Positions 39,408 through 47,323 of a stretch of 64,000 bases of DNA are shown here, one piece after another. The notes under the pieces are model-generated. The model saw only the letters and a list, made by a program, of their open reading frames with translations. It was not told the DNA's origin and made no database searches. Source of the stretch: Phyllobacterium trifolii (GTDB lineage Bacteria; Pseudomonadota; Alphaproteobacteria; Rhizobiales; Rhizobiaceae); assembly GCF_014192095.1 (NCBI RefSeq), contig NZ_JACHXN010000001.1:186001-250000 (forward strand), in the 5' to 3' direction. A program made the translations under genes and the position numbers. Each line of letters opens with the position of its first letter. Within the stretch, counting starts at the first letter, position 1.

Positions 39408-41729
39408 TTGGCACGCCGTATCTCTCCCCCCAACGGAAAAAAGCGGTCTGCCAATTCTGACGCTTCCGGTCGCGAACAGCATATGCCAAGCCGCGATGAG
39501 ATTCTCCAGTTTATCAAGGAAAATCCGGACCTTACCGGCAAACGTCACATCGCCAAAGCATTCAATATCAAAGGTGATGCTCGTATTGCCTTGAAGGATA
39601 TTTTGCGGGATTTGGCTGGCGATGGCTTGGTCGAAAAGCGCGCCAAGCGGCTCGCCGTACCTGGCAGCTTGCCGAGCGTGGCAGTCCTCGACATTACCGG
39701 ACGTGACGGCGATGGCGGGCTGATCGCCAAGCCTGCTGAATGGGACGCAAACCACCAGGAACGGCCGCCTGTTGTTTTCATTCGCGCCTCGCGCAATCAG
39801 AAAGGTCCGACTCCCGGCGTGGGCGATCGTGTTCTGGCGCGTATTTTTCATGGTGCTGACCCTACCGGCCCCGTTTATACGGGACGTGTCATCAAGAAGA
39901 TCGAGCATCGCAAGGACGCTGTTTTGGGCGTGTTGCGCAAACTCGACAATGGTGAGTGGCGCCTTGAACCCGTCGAACGGCGGCAAGTCGAACTCGCCAT
40001 CGATCCTGCCCAACTGAACAACGCCAAGGCAAATGACCTCGTCGAAGTCGAGGTTTCAAAAGTCAGCCGCTACGGGCTTGCACTGGGCCGGATCACGCAG
40101 GTCGTGGGTTCCGTTGCGAGTGAAAAAGCCCTGTCGATGATCGCCATCCACGAGCATGAGATCCCGCATGTCTTTCCCGATAGCGTGATTGCCGAAGCGG
40201 AGAAAGCCAAGCCCGCGACTATGGCGCATCGCGAGGACTGGCGTCATGTTCCATTGGTGACCATCGATCCGGCCGATGCAAAAGATCACGACGATGCGGT
40301 CTGTGCCGAACCTGATCCGGACGAGAAAAATCCGGGCGGCTTCATCGCCACTGTCGCCATCGCCGATGTCGCGGCCTATGTAACCCCACGTTCGCAGCTC
40401 GACCGCGAGGCATTGAAGCGCGGCAATTCGGTGTATTTCCCTGACCGCGTCGTGCCGATGCTGCCTGAGCGCATTTCCAACGATCTTTGTTCGCTGAAAG
40501 AACTGGTGGACCGCCCTGCCCTTGCCGTCCGCATGATCTTTGATGCCGAAGGCCGCAAGATTTCGCACACGTTTCACCGCGTCATGATGCGCTCGCACGC
40601 CCGGCTCTCCTACCCGCAGGCGCAGGCAGCAATAGATGGCGCGACGGACGAGAAGACAGCGCCGATCCTCGATACGATCCTGAAGCCGCTCTGGGCGGCC
40701 TATGCCGTGCTCAAGCGCGGTCGAGACGCACGTGAACCGCTCGAACTCGATCTTCCGGAGAAGAAGATCCTGCTTACACCCGAAGGCAAGGTCGACAAGG
40801 TCGTGATCCCGCCGCGGCTCGATGCGCACAAGCTCATCGAAGAATTCATGATACAGGCCAATGTTGCCGCTGCCGAAACGCTCGAGCGCAAGAAACAGCC
40901 ACTGATCTTCCGCATCCACGACGCGCCGTCGCTGGCCAAGCAGGAAACGCTGCGTGAGTTCCTGCGGACAATGGATATATCGCTGGCTCGCGGCGCAGAA
41001 CTGCGTCCGAACCAGTTCAACCATATCCTGAAGCGCGTCGAGGGCAGCGAGCAGCAGGATCTCGTCAATCAGGTCGTGCTGCGCTCGCAATCGCAGGCGG
41101 AATACAACCCGGCAAACATTGGGCATTTCGGCCTCAATCTTCATCGCTATGCGCATTTCACTTCGCCCATCCGCCGCTATGCCGACCTTATCGTGCACCG
41201 CGCGCTGATCTCGGCATTGGGCCTTGGACCGGATGGCCTGACGCCGGACGAAGAAGCGGCATTGCCCGAAATCGCCGCCCTGATCTCGACATCCGAGCGT
41301 CGCGCCATGGCCGCCGAGCGCGACACTGTCGACCGGCTGATCGCGCACTATCTGGCGGACAAGGTGGGCAGCAGTTTCGAAGGCCGCGTCCAGGGTGTGA
41401 CCAAGGCCGGCCTGTTCGTCTCCCTTGCGACATATGGCGCGGACGGGTTTATCCCCATTTCAACTTTGGGCGATGATTACTATCTTTACGACGAAACCAA
41501 CCACGCTCTATCCGGCGAACGCAGTGGCAAGGGTTTCCGCCTCGGTGACGTTGTCGAGGTTCGTTTGGTCGAAGCCTTGCCAGTTGCTGGCGCATTGCGG
41601 TTCGAGATGCTTTCAGAACCGCACCCGGTGCCGAGCGGCGTTCGCTCGCACCACAAGGCAAAGCGTTTTATACGCGGAAACCAGAAGCGTCCGTCTACCG
41701 TATCGCGGGGCGGACGAAGAGGCAGGTAA
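39408..41729 (+). CDS. rnr: Ribonuclease R
   Basis: 3'-5' exoribonuclease of the RNB family that degrades structured RNA. The 773 residues comprise an N-terminal winged helix (SRDEILQFIKENPDLTGKRH), cold-shock-like domains, the RNB catalytic core with TIDPADAKDHDDAVCAEPDP and FTSPIRRYADLIVHRAL, an S1 domain (GRVQGVTKAGLFVSLATYGA) and a basic tail. I use the TTG at 39408, which has AGGA nine bases upstream and gives the MARR-type N-terminus of relatives; the next ATG, at 39483, would remove 25 residues. The stop overlaps the DUF983 start (TAATG). Confidence 0.95.
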   Translation: MARRISPPNGKKRSANSDASGREQHMPSRDEILQFIKENPDLTGKRHIAKAFNIKGDARIALKDILRDLAGDGLVEKRAKRLAVPGSLPSVAVLDITGRDGDGGLIAKPAEWDANHQERPPVVFIRASRNQKGPTPGVGDRVLARIFHGADPTGPVYTGRVIKKIEHRKDAVLGVLRKLDNGEWRLEPVERRQVELAIDPAQLNNAKANDLVEVEVSKVSRYGLALGRITQVVGSVASEKALSMIAIHEHEIPHVFPDSVIAEAEKAKPATMAHREDWRHVPLVTIDPADAKDHDDAVCAEPDPDEKNPGGFIATVAIADVAAYVTPRSQLDREALKRGNSVYFPDRVVPMLPERISNDLCSLKELVDRPALAVRMIFDAEGRKISHTFHRVMMRSHARLSYPQAQAAIDGATDEKTAPILDTILKPLWAAYAVLKRGRDAREPLELDLPEKKILLTPEGKVDKVVIPPRLDAHKLIEEFMIQANVAAAETLERKKQPLIFRIHDAPSLAKQETLREFLRTMDISLARGAELRPNQFNHILKRVEGSEQQDLVNQVVLRSQSQAEYNPANIGHFGLNLHRYAHFTSPIRRYADLIVHRALISALGLGPDGLTPDEEAALPEIAALISTSERRAMAAERDTVDRLIAHYLADKVGSSFEGRVQGVTKAGLFVSLATYGADGFIPISTLGDDYYLYDETNHALSGERSGKGFRLGDVVEVRLVEALPVAGALRFEMLSEPHPVPSGVRSHHKAKRFIRGNQKRPSTVSRGGRRGR

Positions 41730-42160
41730 TGGCAGAACAGATTTTCGGCGCCGATACGGCGCCCGCGAGAGAGCGCCGGCCGGTGTGGCAGGCGATGTGG
41801 CGCGGATTGCGCTGTCGCTGCCCGCATTGTGGCGAAGGCAAACTATTTCGCGCTTTCGTCAAGCCGGTCGACCAGTGCGCCGTATGCGGAGAGGACTACA
41901 CCCATCAGCGGGCCGACGATTTTCCGGCCTATATCACCATCACGATCGTCGGCCACATCGTCCTCGGCGGATTTCTGGCGGTTGAAACCCTGGTCATATT
42001 GTCCAATTGGGTGCATCTGGCCATCTGGGTTCCCTTGACGATCCTCCTGTCGATAGGTTTGCTGCAGCCGGTCAAAGGCGCCATCATTGGGTTGCAATGG
42101 GCAAATTACATGCATGGTTTTGGCGGCGAGACTGACGATCAGGAGCCACGGGAACAGTGA
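41729..42160 (+). CDS. DUF983 family membrane protein
   Basis: A 143-residue inner-membrane protein with an N-terminal zinc-ribbon-like pair CRCPHCGEGKLF and CAVCGEDYTH, then two transmembrane helices (about 72-94 and 98-118). Function of DUF983 is unknown. It is coupled to rnr by a one-base stop/start overlap and to the Nudix gene by ATGA, so the three are one operon with topA upstream. Confidence 0.92.
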   Translation: MAEQIFGADTAPARERRPVWQAMWRGLRCRCPHCGEGKLFRAFVKPVDQCAVCGEDYTHQRADDFPAYITITIVGHIVLGGFLAVETLVILSNWVHLAIWVPLTILLSIGLLQPVKGAIIGLQWANYMHGFGGETDDQEPREQ

Positions 42161-42894
42161 ATGATCAAGGCAATGCCATCCCGATCCAAAAAGATAAGCC
42201 GGTAGTTCCCATCCGGCCACGCGATGCTGCTTCGCTGTTGCTCATCGACCGTTCCGGCAAGGATCTGCGCATCCTCATGGGCAAGCGCCATATGCGTCAC
42301 GTGTTCATGCCGGGAAAATTCGTCTTTCCGGGTGGGCGGACGGAACCAGCGGACGGCCGCATATCCGCCATTGCCGAACTCTCCGATGTTGATCAAGCAA
42401 AACTGCTGACCGGCATGGGCAGTCGCTCAAGCGTTCAACGCTGCCGGGCACTCGCGCTCTCTGCCATTCGCGAAACCTATGAAGAGGCAGGGCTTCTTCT
42501 CGGACGCCGGCGTCCGGATGCCGTTTCGATATCGCACCCCGACTGGGCCGCTTTTGTCGAACGGAGGATTCTTCCTGACCTTTCCGTGCTGCGCTATTTC
42601 GCGAGAGCCACCACGCCGCCCGGTCGCTCCCGCCGTTTCGATACACGGTTCTTCCTTGCTTTTCGCGATGCCGTCGCCGATACCCTTCCCGAAGCAACCG
42701 GGCCATCACAGGAACTCGAAGAACTGTGCTGGCTGCCCTTCCATGAGGCCAACCAGCTGGATATTCCCGAGATCACCCGGACGATCATAATGGAGGCCGA
42801 GGCGATTCTTGCCGCAAATCCTGCCTTAGACCCGGGCAACGCCGTCATTCGTTACCGCATGAAATATGGACGATTCGTCCGAGAGGTTTTTTGA
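42157..42894 (+). CDS. Nudix hydrolase with long-insert Nudix box
   Basis: A 245-residue Nudix-family protein. The box is recognisable but split: FVFPGGRTEPADGR gives the first glycine part and ALSAIRETYEEAGLLLG the REx2EExG helix, with an insertion of about 45 residues between them. This layout is that of the Nudt7/Nudt19-like group that includes CoA and acyl-CoA diphosphatases, so that activity is a reasonable guess. Coupled to DUF983 by a four-base overlap; the MFS gene follows three bases later. Confidence 0.88.
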   Translation: MNDQGNAIPIQKDKPVVPIRPRDAASLLLIDRSGKDLRILMGKRHMRHVFMPGKFVFPGGRTEPADGRISAIAELSDVDQAKLLTGMGSRSSVQRCRALALSAIRETYEEAGLLLGRRRPDAVSISHPDWAAFVERRILPDLSVLRYFARATTPPGRSRRFDTRFFLAFRDAVADTLPEATGPSQELEELCWLPFHEANQLDIPEITRTIIMEAEAILAANPALDPGNAVIRYRMKYGRFVREVF

Positions 42895-42897
42895 TTT

Positions 42898-44073
42898 ATG
42901 GATGCAACGCCGACCACTGACCAGACAACCGTCCGGTCTTCCTGGCGCGCGCTTGTCGCGGCCATCGCCACCATCAGTTCCGTTGGTGTCGCCATCGGAC
43001 TTGGCATTCCACTCCTGAGCGTCATTCTGGAAAGCCGCGGCCATTCGGCCACCATGATAGGTTTGAACGCCGCGGTCGCGGGCATCGCATCGATTGTCGC
43101 CGCTCCTTTCGCTGCTCCCATCGCAGCACGGTTCGGTGTGGTGCCCACCCTGCTTGGAATGCTGCTGATCGGCGGCTTCTCGTTCGTCGGCTTTCACTTC
43201 TTTACCGAGTTCTGGATGTGGGTCGTATTGCGGGTTTTCCTGCATTTCGCGCTGACAATGCTGTTCATCCTTTCCGAATACTGGATCAATGCTGCAGCTC
43301 CTCCCGAAAAACGAGGACTGGTGCTTGGTATTTATGCCACCGTCCTTTCCGTGGGATTTGCGCTGGGGCCATGGCTGTTCTCGCGCATCGGCAGCGTCGG
43401 CATCATGCCGTTTGCTGTCGGCTTCGGCATCATCATTTTCGCCATGTTGCCGGTGCTTTTCGCGTGGAAGGAAAGCCCGGATTTCCATGAAGAGGAGCAT
43501 GTTCCTTTCGCTCCGTTCATTTGGGCTGTGCCCACTGCGACGGCGGCCGTCTTTGTCTTTGGCGCAGTTGAAACCGGCGGCTTCGCGCTGTTTCCCGTCT
43601 TCGGCTCCCGCATTGGGTATAGCGAGGCAAATGCCGCGCTCCTTCTTACCACGATCGGTTTGGGCAATGTTCTCCTGCAAATTCCTATCGGTTTGCTCAG
43701 CGATCATGTCAATGATCGCCGCAAGATCCTGCTTGTCTGCGCGTTGATCGGCTTGGCGGGCATGTGCGTCCTGCCATTCATCTATTCCAACTGGTATCTC
43801 GTCGCGGGATTGCTGTTTGTCTGGGGCGGCGTTGTGGCCGGCCTTTATACGGTTGGCCTGGCCCACCTGGGCTCGCAGCTTACGGGGCGCGAGCTCGCCT
43901 CGGCCAATGCCGCCTTCGTCTTCTGCTACGCAGTCGGTATGCTAGTCGGTCCACAAGCCGTCGGTATCGGCATGGATCTGATGGGCCCCGCGGGCTTTGC
44001 AGTCGCCCTCGCAATATTTTTTGCGGCCTACGCACTTTTGGTGGGCTCACGCTTGATCAGCCGCAGAGGTTAG
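42898..44073 (+). CDS. Major facilitator superfamily transporter
   Basis: A 391-residue inner-membrane protein with about 12 hydrophobic helices in two six-helix halves. The loop between helices 2 and 3 (AAPIAARFGVVPT) and the loop LLSDHVNDRRKILL between helices 8 and 9 match the MFS A-type motif. It resembles the YcaD/UmuC-adjacent sugar or drug efflux group in rhizobia; the substrate cannot be read from sequence. Last gene of the topA-rnr-DUF983-Nudix run. Confidence 0.88.
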   Translation: MDATPTTDQTTVRSSWRALVAAIATISSVGVAIGLGIPLLSVILESRGHSATMIGLNAAVAGIASIVAAPFAAPIAARFGVVPTLLGMLLIGGFSFVGFHFFTEFWMWVVLRVFLHFALTMLFILSEYWINAAAPPEKRGLVLGIYATVLSVGFALGPWLFSRIGSVGIMPFAVGFGIIIFAMLPVLFAWKESPDFHEEEHVPFAPFIWAVPTATAAVFVFGAVETGGFALFPVFGSRIGYSEANAALLLTTIGLGNVLLQIPIGLLSDHVNDRRKILLVCALIGLAGMCVLPFIYSNWYLVAGLLFVWGGVVAGLYTVGLAHLGSQLTGRELASANAAFVFCYAVGMLVGPQAVGIGMDLMGPAGFAVALAIFFAAYALLVGSRLISRRG

Positions 44074-44109
44074 GGTTCGGGACTCTCAGCGAGTACAACT
44101 ACAGCGCGC

Positions 44110-44137
44110 TTGGAATTATTCGCCACGGTGTTATATT
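44110..44137 (+). promoter_or_regulatory. Sigma-70-like promoter of candidate small RNA
   Basis: TTGGAA at 44110-44115, a 16-base spacer, and TATATT at 44132-44137. Transcription would begin about 44144, within the gap between the MFS gene and rpmG, and run into a hairpin/terminator pair with no open frame. Confidence 0.5.
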
Positions 44138-44143
44138 GACCCC

Positions 44144-44234
44144 GGAGTGAGAGACGAGCTTTTGCCCGCCTCTCTCTTCCTTATCTTTGAAAGTGAACCC
44201 GGATTGCTATTGACCAGCTGGTCCGGGTTCTTTT
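44144..44234 (+). ncRNA. Candidate small RNA between the MFS gene and rpmG
   Basis: About 90 nt, bounded by the promoter at 44110-44137 and an intrinsic terminator. The first hairpin is GAGAG-A-CG-A-GC (44149-44159) paired with GC-C-CG-C-CTCTC (44164-44174) around a TTTT loop. A single-stranded U/C-rich stretch follows, then the terminator stem AACCCGGA (44196-44203) with TCCGGGTT (44222-44229) and CTTTT. There is no coding frame of note. This organisation is that of a trans-acting sRNA. No family assignment made. Confidence 0.45.
44196..44234 (+). terminator. Intrinsic terminator of the candidate sRNA / MFS operon
   Basis: Eight-base stem AACCCGGA/TCCGGGTT followed by CTTTT. The loop itself contains the perfect 12-base palindrome GACCAGCTGGTC (44212-44223), which could form an alternative hairpin. 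Confidence 0.6.
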
Positions 44235-44256
44235 CACAGTAAGGCTGATGCTAAAC

Positions 44257-44366
44257 GGCAAATACCGCATAGATTCAACTCCAAGGTTGAAGGCAAGGCT
44301 CTTGCCGCAGTCGGGGGAGCCTATCTCCCCCGATACACCGGCTGGCTCGGTGTTGCTGCTTTTGCC
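44257..44366. repeat. 110-bp cloverleaf-like multi-hairpin element
   Basis: The ends GGCAAA (44257-44262) and TTTGCC (44361-44366) can pair and enclose four successive perfect stems: TTCAAC/GTTGAA (44274-44291), GGCAAG/CTTGCC (44292-44306), TCGGGGGA/TCCCCCGA (44311-44333) and CACCG/CGGTG (44336-44352). Almost every base is in a stem. Size and mosaic of palindromes resemble rhizobial RIME elements (about 108 bp), but I cannot confirm homology. It may instead be an RNA gene. The overlapping 98-codon frame on the minus strand is not credible as protein. Confidence 0.6.
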
Positions 44367-44518
44367 TTCAAATCTCGAAGTTCGACTCATCGCGTGATTT
44401 GGGATACTCGGCAACGAACGCAGGGTTGAATCACATCTCGGCAAATGTGGCATGAGGTTGTCCTGCAGTGACGACATGCCGACTTATCGATTATATTGGT
44501 GGGATGACCCACCTAGGC

Positions 44519-44546
44519 TTGACTTTTCGCCCCGTTCGGTTAAGTG
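44519..44546 (+). promoter_or_regulatory. Possible rpmG promoter
   Basis: TTGACT at 44519-44524, 16-base spacer, TAAGTG at 44541-44546; about 80 bases before the rpmG start. The -10 is weak. Confidence 0.35.
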
Positions 44547-44624
44547 TCCGGCCGAATTTCCGCTTATGGCCACGTTGCTGGACTTGAATAGCGGTCCTCA
44601 ATAATCAGAACAGGTAAACTGAAA

Positions 44625-44792
44625 ATGGCCAAGGCTGCGAATATCAAGATCAAGCTTCTGTCGACCGCTGACACCGGTTTCTTCTACGTTACGAGCAAGA
44701 ACAGCCGTACCAAGACGGAGAAGATGTCTTTCCGCAAGTACGACCCGGTCGCACGCAAGCACGTTGAATTCAAGGAAACCAAGATCAAGTAA
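44625..44792 (+). CDS. rpmG: 50S ribosomal protein L33
   Basis: A 55-residue basic protein, [20 protein letters not shown] then [20 protein letters not shown], ending VEFKETKIK. This is the cysteine-free alphaproteobacterial L33 that needs no zinc. CAGGTAAACTGAAA precedes the ATG. It stands alone, with a structured intergenic region upstream and a strong bidirectional terminator downstream. Confidence 0.97.
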   Translation: MAKAANIKIKLLSTADTGFFYVTSKNSRTKTEKMSFRKYDPVARKHVEFKETKIK

Positions 44793-44810
44793 TCTTGTTT
44801 TTCCGGAAAC

Positions 44811-44839
44811 AAAAATGCCGCCTTCAGGGCGGCATTTTT
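44811..44839. terminator. Bidirectional intrinsic terminator between rpmG and pleD
   Basis: Perfect 12-base stem AAAAATGCCGCC (44811-44822) and GGCGGCATTTTT (44828-44839) with a five-base loop. The T run on each strand makes it work for rpmG (plus) and pleD (minus), whose stop is at 44875. Confidence 0.9.
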
Positions 44840-44874
44840 GTTTGCAAATTCCATGGCCTGTTGATGTTTATTTG

Positions 44875-46254
44875 TCAGGCCGCGGCCGACACAACGCGAT
44901 TGCGTCCGGCAGCCTTTGCGCCATAGAGAGCGTCATCAGCACGCTTCAGCAGATTCTGCACAGTGTCTTCCTTATGCAGAACGCTGGCAATACCGATGCT
45001 GATTGTCACGGGAGCGCCGGTCCCGTTTTGATTGACAACAAAAGGTGTCGCTGCGACTTCGCGCCTGATGCGCTCGGCCACAACGGCAGCGAGCGCCGAA
45101 TCGGTGTCCGGCATCACTATGAAAAACTCCTCGCCGCCATAGCGGCTCGCAAGATCGCTCCCGCGCACATTCCGTCGCAGGCGCCTTGCAAATTCCCGCA
45201 ACACTTCATCCCCGCCGTCGTGACCATGCGTATCGTTTATCAGCTTGAACCGGTCGATATCGGTCATGAGAATGGACAAGGGCCGCCGGCGTTCTACAGC
45301 GCGCTTGAATAGGGTTGCCAGATGCGTCTCAAGATAGAGACGATTATGCAAACCGGTCAGGCTATCCGTCACCGCCATTTCGTAGGTCTTGACGACGCTG
45401 GCGCGCAAACCATCATGATAAGCTTTTCGTCGAAGCTGTGTGCGCAACCGCGCCAGCAATTCATTCGGGTTCAGCGGTCGCACCAGATAGTCGTTGACGC
45501 CCAATTCCAAGGCGCGCCGGATTAATGGCTCTTCACCCCGATCCGCCAAAAGGATGATAGGCAGCGACCGCGTGTTGTCGAGCGACCGCAATTGGGCGCA
45601 AATGCGCAGCGGGTCAAAATTTGTGAAGCTCGACGAGATGATCAGGCAATCATGGTTGCCTTGGATAGCGTCGAAGAATCCGGTTTGCGGATCCGTTTGA
45701 ACATCGACGACCCCTTCGTCGGCCAATATACGCTGAATCCGCTCGACGCTTTCGGGTCGTTCGTCGATCAGCAGCACACGGGCGTTCTTGGCGCTGCCCT
45801 CGCTGCCAATTGGGAAACGCAAGATCGACTCCAATCCGACATCGCGGGTAGTAGCCACACGTAACCGCAGCTCGTCGGTCAGGTTCTTCAACCGCACCAA
45901 GCTCTTCACGCGCGCAAGAAGTTGCAAGTCATTCACGGGTTTGGTCAGGAAATCGTCAGCGCCGAAGTTCAATCCGCTAATGCGGTCTGTGTCCTGATCC
46001 AGAGCTGTGACGAGCACCACAGGGATATGTGCGGTAGAGGCTTGCGACTTCAGTCTGCGGCAAACTTCGAAGCCGTCCAACCCTGGCATCATGATATCAA
46101 GCAGAATGAGGTCAACATTGCTGTTCTCGCATATCTCCAAGGCCTGATAGCCGTCCGATGCCGTGACGACTTCATAATATTCCGCGCTCAGCCGTGCTTC
46201 GAGCAGCTTCACATTGGCGGGAACATCGTCAACGACTAGTATGCGGGCCGTCAT
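44875..46254 (-). CDS. pleD: Response regulator/diguanylate cyclase PleD
   Basis: Cyclic-di-GMP synthase of the cell-cycle network. The 459 residues consist of two receiver domains (first: RILVVDDVPANVKLLEARL, phospho-Asp in LILLDIMMPGLDGFEV; second around 150-275, degenerate) and a C-terminal GGDEF domain with active-site GGEEF near 372-376. An allosteric inhibition site RGSD lies just upstream, so product feedback should operate. The gene follows divK by 18 bases, the conserved divK-pleD operon in which DivJ/PleC phosphorylate both products. Confidence 0.96.
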   Translation of the reverse strand: MTARILVVDDVPANVKLLEARLSAEYYEVVTASDGYQALEICENSNVDLILLDIMMPGLDGFEVCRRLKSQASTAHIPVVLVTALDQDTDRISGLNFGADDFLTKPVNDLQLLARVKSLVRLKNLTDELRLRVATTRDVGLESILRFPIGSEGSAKNARVLLIDERPESVERIQRILADEGVVDVQTDPQTGFFDAIQGNHDCLIISSSFTNFDPLRICAQLRSLDNTRSLPIILLADRGEEPLIRRALELGVNDYLVRPLNPNELLARLRTQLRRKAYHDGLRASVVKTYEMAVTDSLTGLHNRLYLETHLATLFKRAVERRRPLSILMTDIDRFKLINDTHGHDGGDEVLREFARRLRRNVRGSDLASRYGGEEFFIVMPDTDSALAAVVAERIRREVAATPFVVNQNGTGAPVTISIGIASVLHKEDTVQNLLKRADDALYGAKAAGRNRVVSAAA

Positions 46255-46272
46255 ATTTAACTCCCCTGACGG

Positions 46273-46644
46273 TCAAGCGTCGCCAAGATAAGATTTGATG
46301 GTTTCGATGAACTTCGGCACCGAGATGGGTTTTGAAATATAAGCCTCGCAACCGCCTTGCCGGATACGCTCCTCATCGCCCTTCATGGCAAAAGCAGTAA
46401 CGGCGATGATCGGGATTACATGCAGGTCGTCGTCCGCCTTCAGCCACTTCGTGACTTCCAAACCCGACACCTCGGGCAGCTGAATATCCATGAGGATCAG
46501 ATCTGGCCGATGTTCGCGAGCCAGATCAAGGGCTTCCAGCCCATTGCGGGTCCGGATGGTTTCATAGCCGCTGGCTTCAATAAGATCGCGGAAGAGCTTC
46601 ATATTAAGCTCATTATCCTCGACGATCATCACTTTCTTTACCAT
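46273..46644 (-). CDS. divK: Single-domain response regulator DivK
   Basis: A 123-residue stand-alone receiver protein that relays DivJ/PleC signals to the DivL-CckA-CtrA pathway. It begins [20 protein letters not shown] and has phospho-Asp53 in LILMDIQLP, Thr/Ala switch [14 protein letters not shown], and Lys in [12 protein letters not shown] use the ATG at 46644, preceded by AGGAAATTGCCG; an ATG at 46665 would add seven residues not typical of DivK. pleD follows in the same operon. Confidence 0.95.
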   Translation of the reverse strand: MVKKVMIVEDNELNMKLFRDLIEASGYETIRTRNGLEALDLAREHRPDLILMDIQLPEVSGLEVTKWLKADDDLHVIPIIAVTAFAMKGDEERIRQGGCEAYISKPISVPKFIETIKSYLGDA

Positions 46645-46951
46645 CGGCAATTTCCTGTTGATCATGCTTGAAAGACGCGCGCCGTCCGTGAAGAACTATG
46701 GGACAAAGATCAGGTCGCAGCCCCAACTGTATGGATGCATTTGATAGCCTGTGATGATTGATGAAAAGGTAACTCTTCAGCCCAATCCCGAAATGCTGCT
46801 GATCATGTTTAACCAAGGATTTATTGAACATCTTCTTTTGATCATATTCAACCGGCTACAGCGAAATTTGGGCACACGAAATAGCATGTAAGACTGTAAG
46901 ACGTACTATTCTGGGTTGCAGGACCCGGCAAACCATGGACAGGCGGTGTAA
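46645..46951. other. Intergenic region between divK and the DUF3572 gene
   Basis: 307 bases between divergent genes, containing the divK-pleD promoter. The word TGATCAT occurs three times (near 46660, 46800 and 46838), twice extended to TTGATCAT with a TTCAA or TTGAA a few bases on. No coding sequence or clear RNA structure seen. I did not find a convincing CtrA box. Confidence 0.45.
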
Positions 46952-47239
46952 ATGAGGAATCAGATCAATCTCGGCGACGCGGAAACCTTGGCAATCAATG
47001 CTTTGATATTCCTGGCCGACGACAGTGAGTTGCTTGCCCGGTTCCTTGCTTTGACCGGAATTACCGCCGATCAGATTCGGACGGCAGCCGGCGAGCCGGG
47101 ATTTCTGGCCGGCGTTCTCCAGTTCTACCTTGGGCACGAACCGACGTTGATGCGTTATTGCGAGGCAACAGGAACTGATCCTGCCCTTTTCCAGGAAGCA
47201 CTGCGGCTCCTTCCCGGTGGCCGGCAAGATATCGATTGA
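46952..47239 (+). CDS. DUF3572 family protein
   Basis: A 95-residue all-helical acidic protein, DAETLAINALIFLADDSELL then ARFLALTGITADQIRTAAGE, ending in FQEALRLLPGG. Conserved in Rhizobiales as DUF3572, function unknown. It sits upstream of dinB, 84 bases before it; dinB has its own LexA-controlled promoter, so the two need not be co-expressed. Confidence 0.9.
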   Translation: MRNQINLGDAETLAINALIFLADDSELLARFLALTGITADQIRTAAGEPGFLAGVLQFYLGHEPTLMRYCEATGTDPALFQEALRLLPGGRQDID

Positions 47240-47299
47240 ACGGTTAATAGGCTTCGGCTGGTCGTTGCAAGGTAAAGGCACCTTCGCTAAGGTCTGCTC

Positions 47300-47314
47300 G
47301 TTCCTTTTATGTTC
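47300..47314 (+). promoter_or_regulatory. LexA (SOS) box at dinB
   Basis: GTTC-CTTTTAT-GTTC, an exact match to the alphaproteobacterial LexA direct repeat GTTC-N7-GTTC. It overlaps the first possible dinB start (ATG at 47309), so that ATG is probably within the promoter and translation should begin downstream, at 47324. Confidence 0.8.
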
Positions 47315-47323
47315 CGGACCCCA

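Noticed and set aside
40056-41348. 430-codon minus-strand frame antisense to rnr
   Set aside because: Mirror of the RNase R coding periodicity; no motif or start signal.
42826-43866. 346-codon minus-strand frame antisense to the MFS gene
   Set aside because: Very polar, Gln/His/Arg-rich translation typical of the antisense of membrane-protein codons.
44181-44477. 98-codon minus-strand frame in the rpmG upstream region
   Set aside because: Covers the multi-hairpin element and the sRNA terminator; no ribosome site; sequence not protein-like.
46645-46951. TGATCAT repeats as an operator for divK
   Set aside because: Three short 7-base words, irregularly spaced; could be chance, and no known regulator fits.
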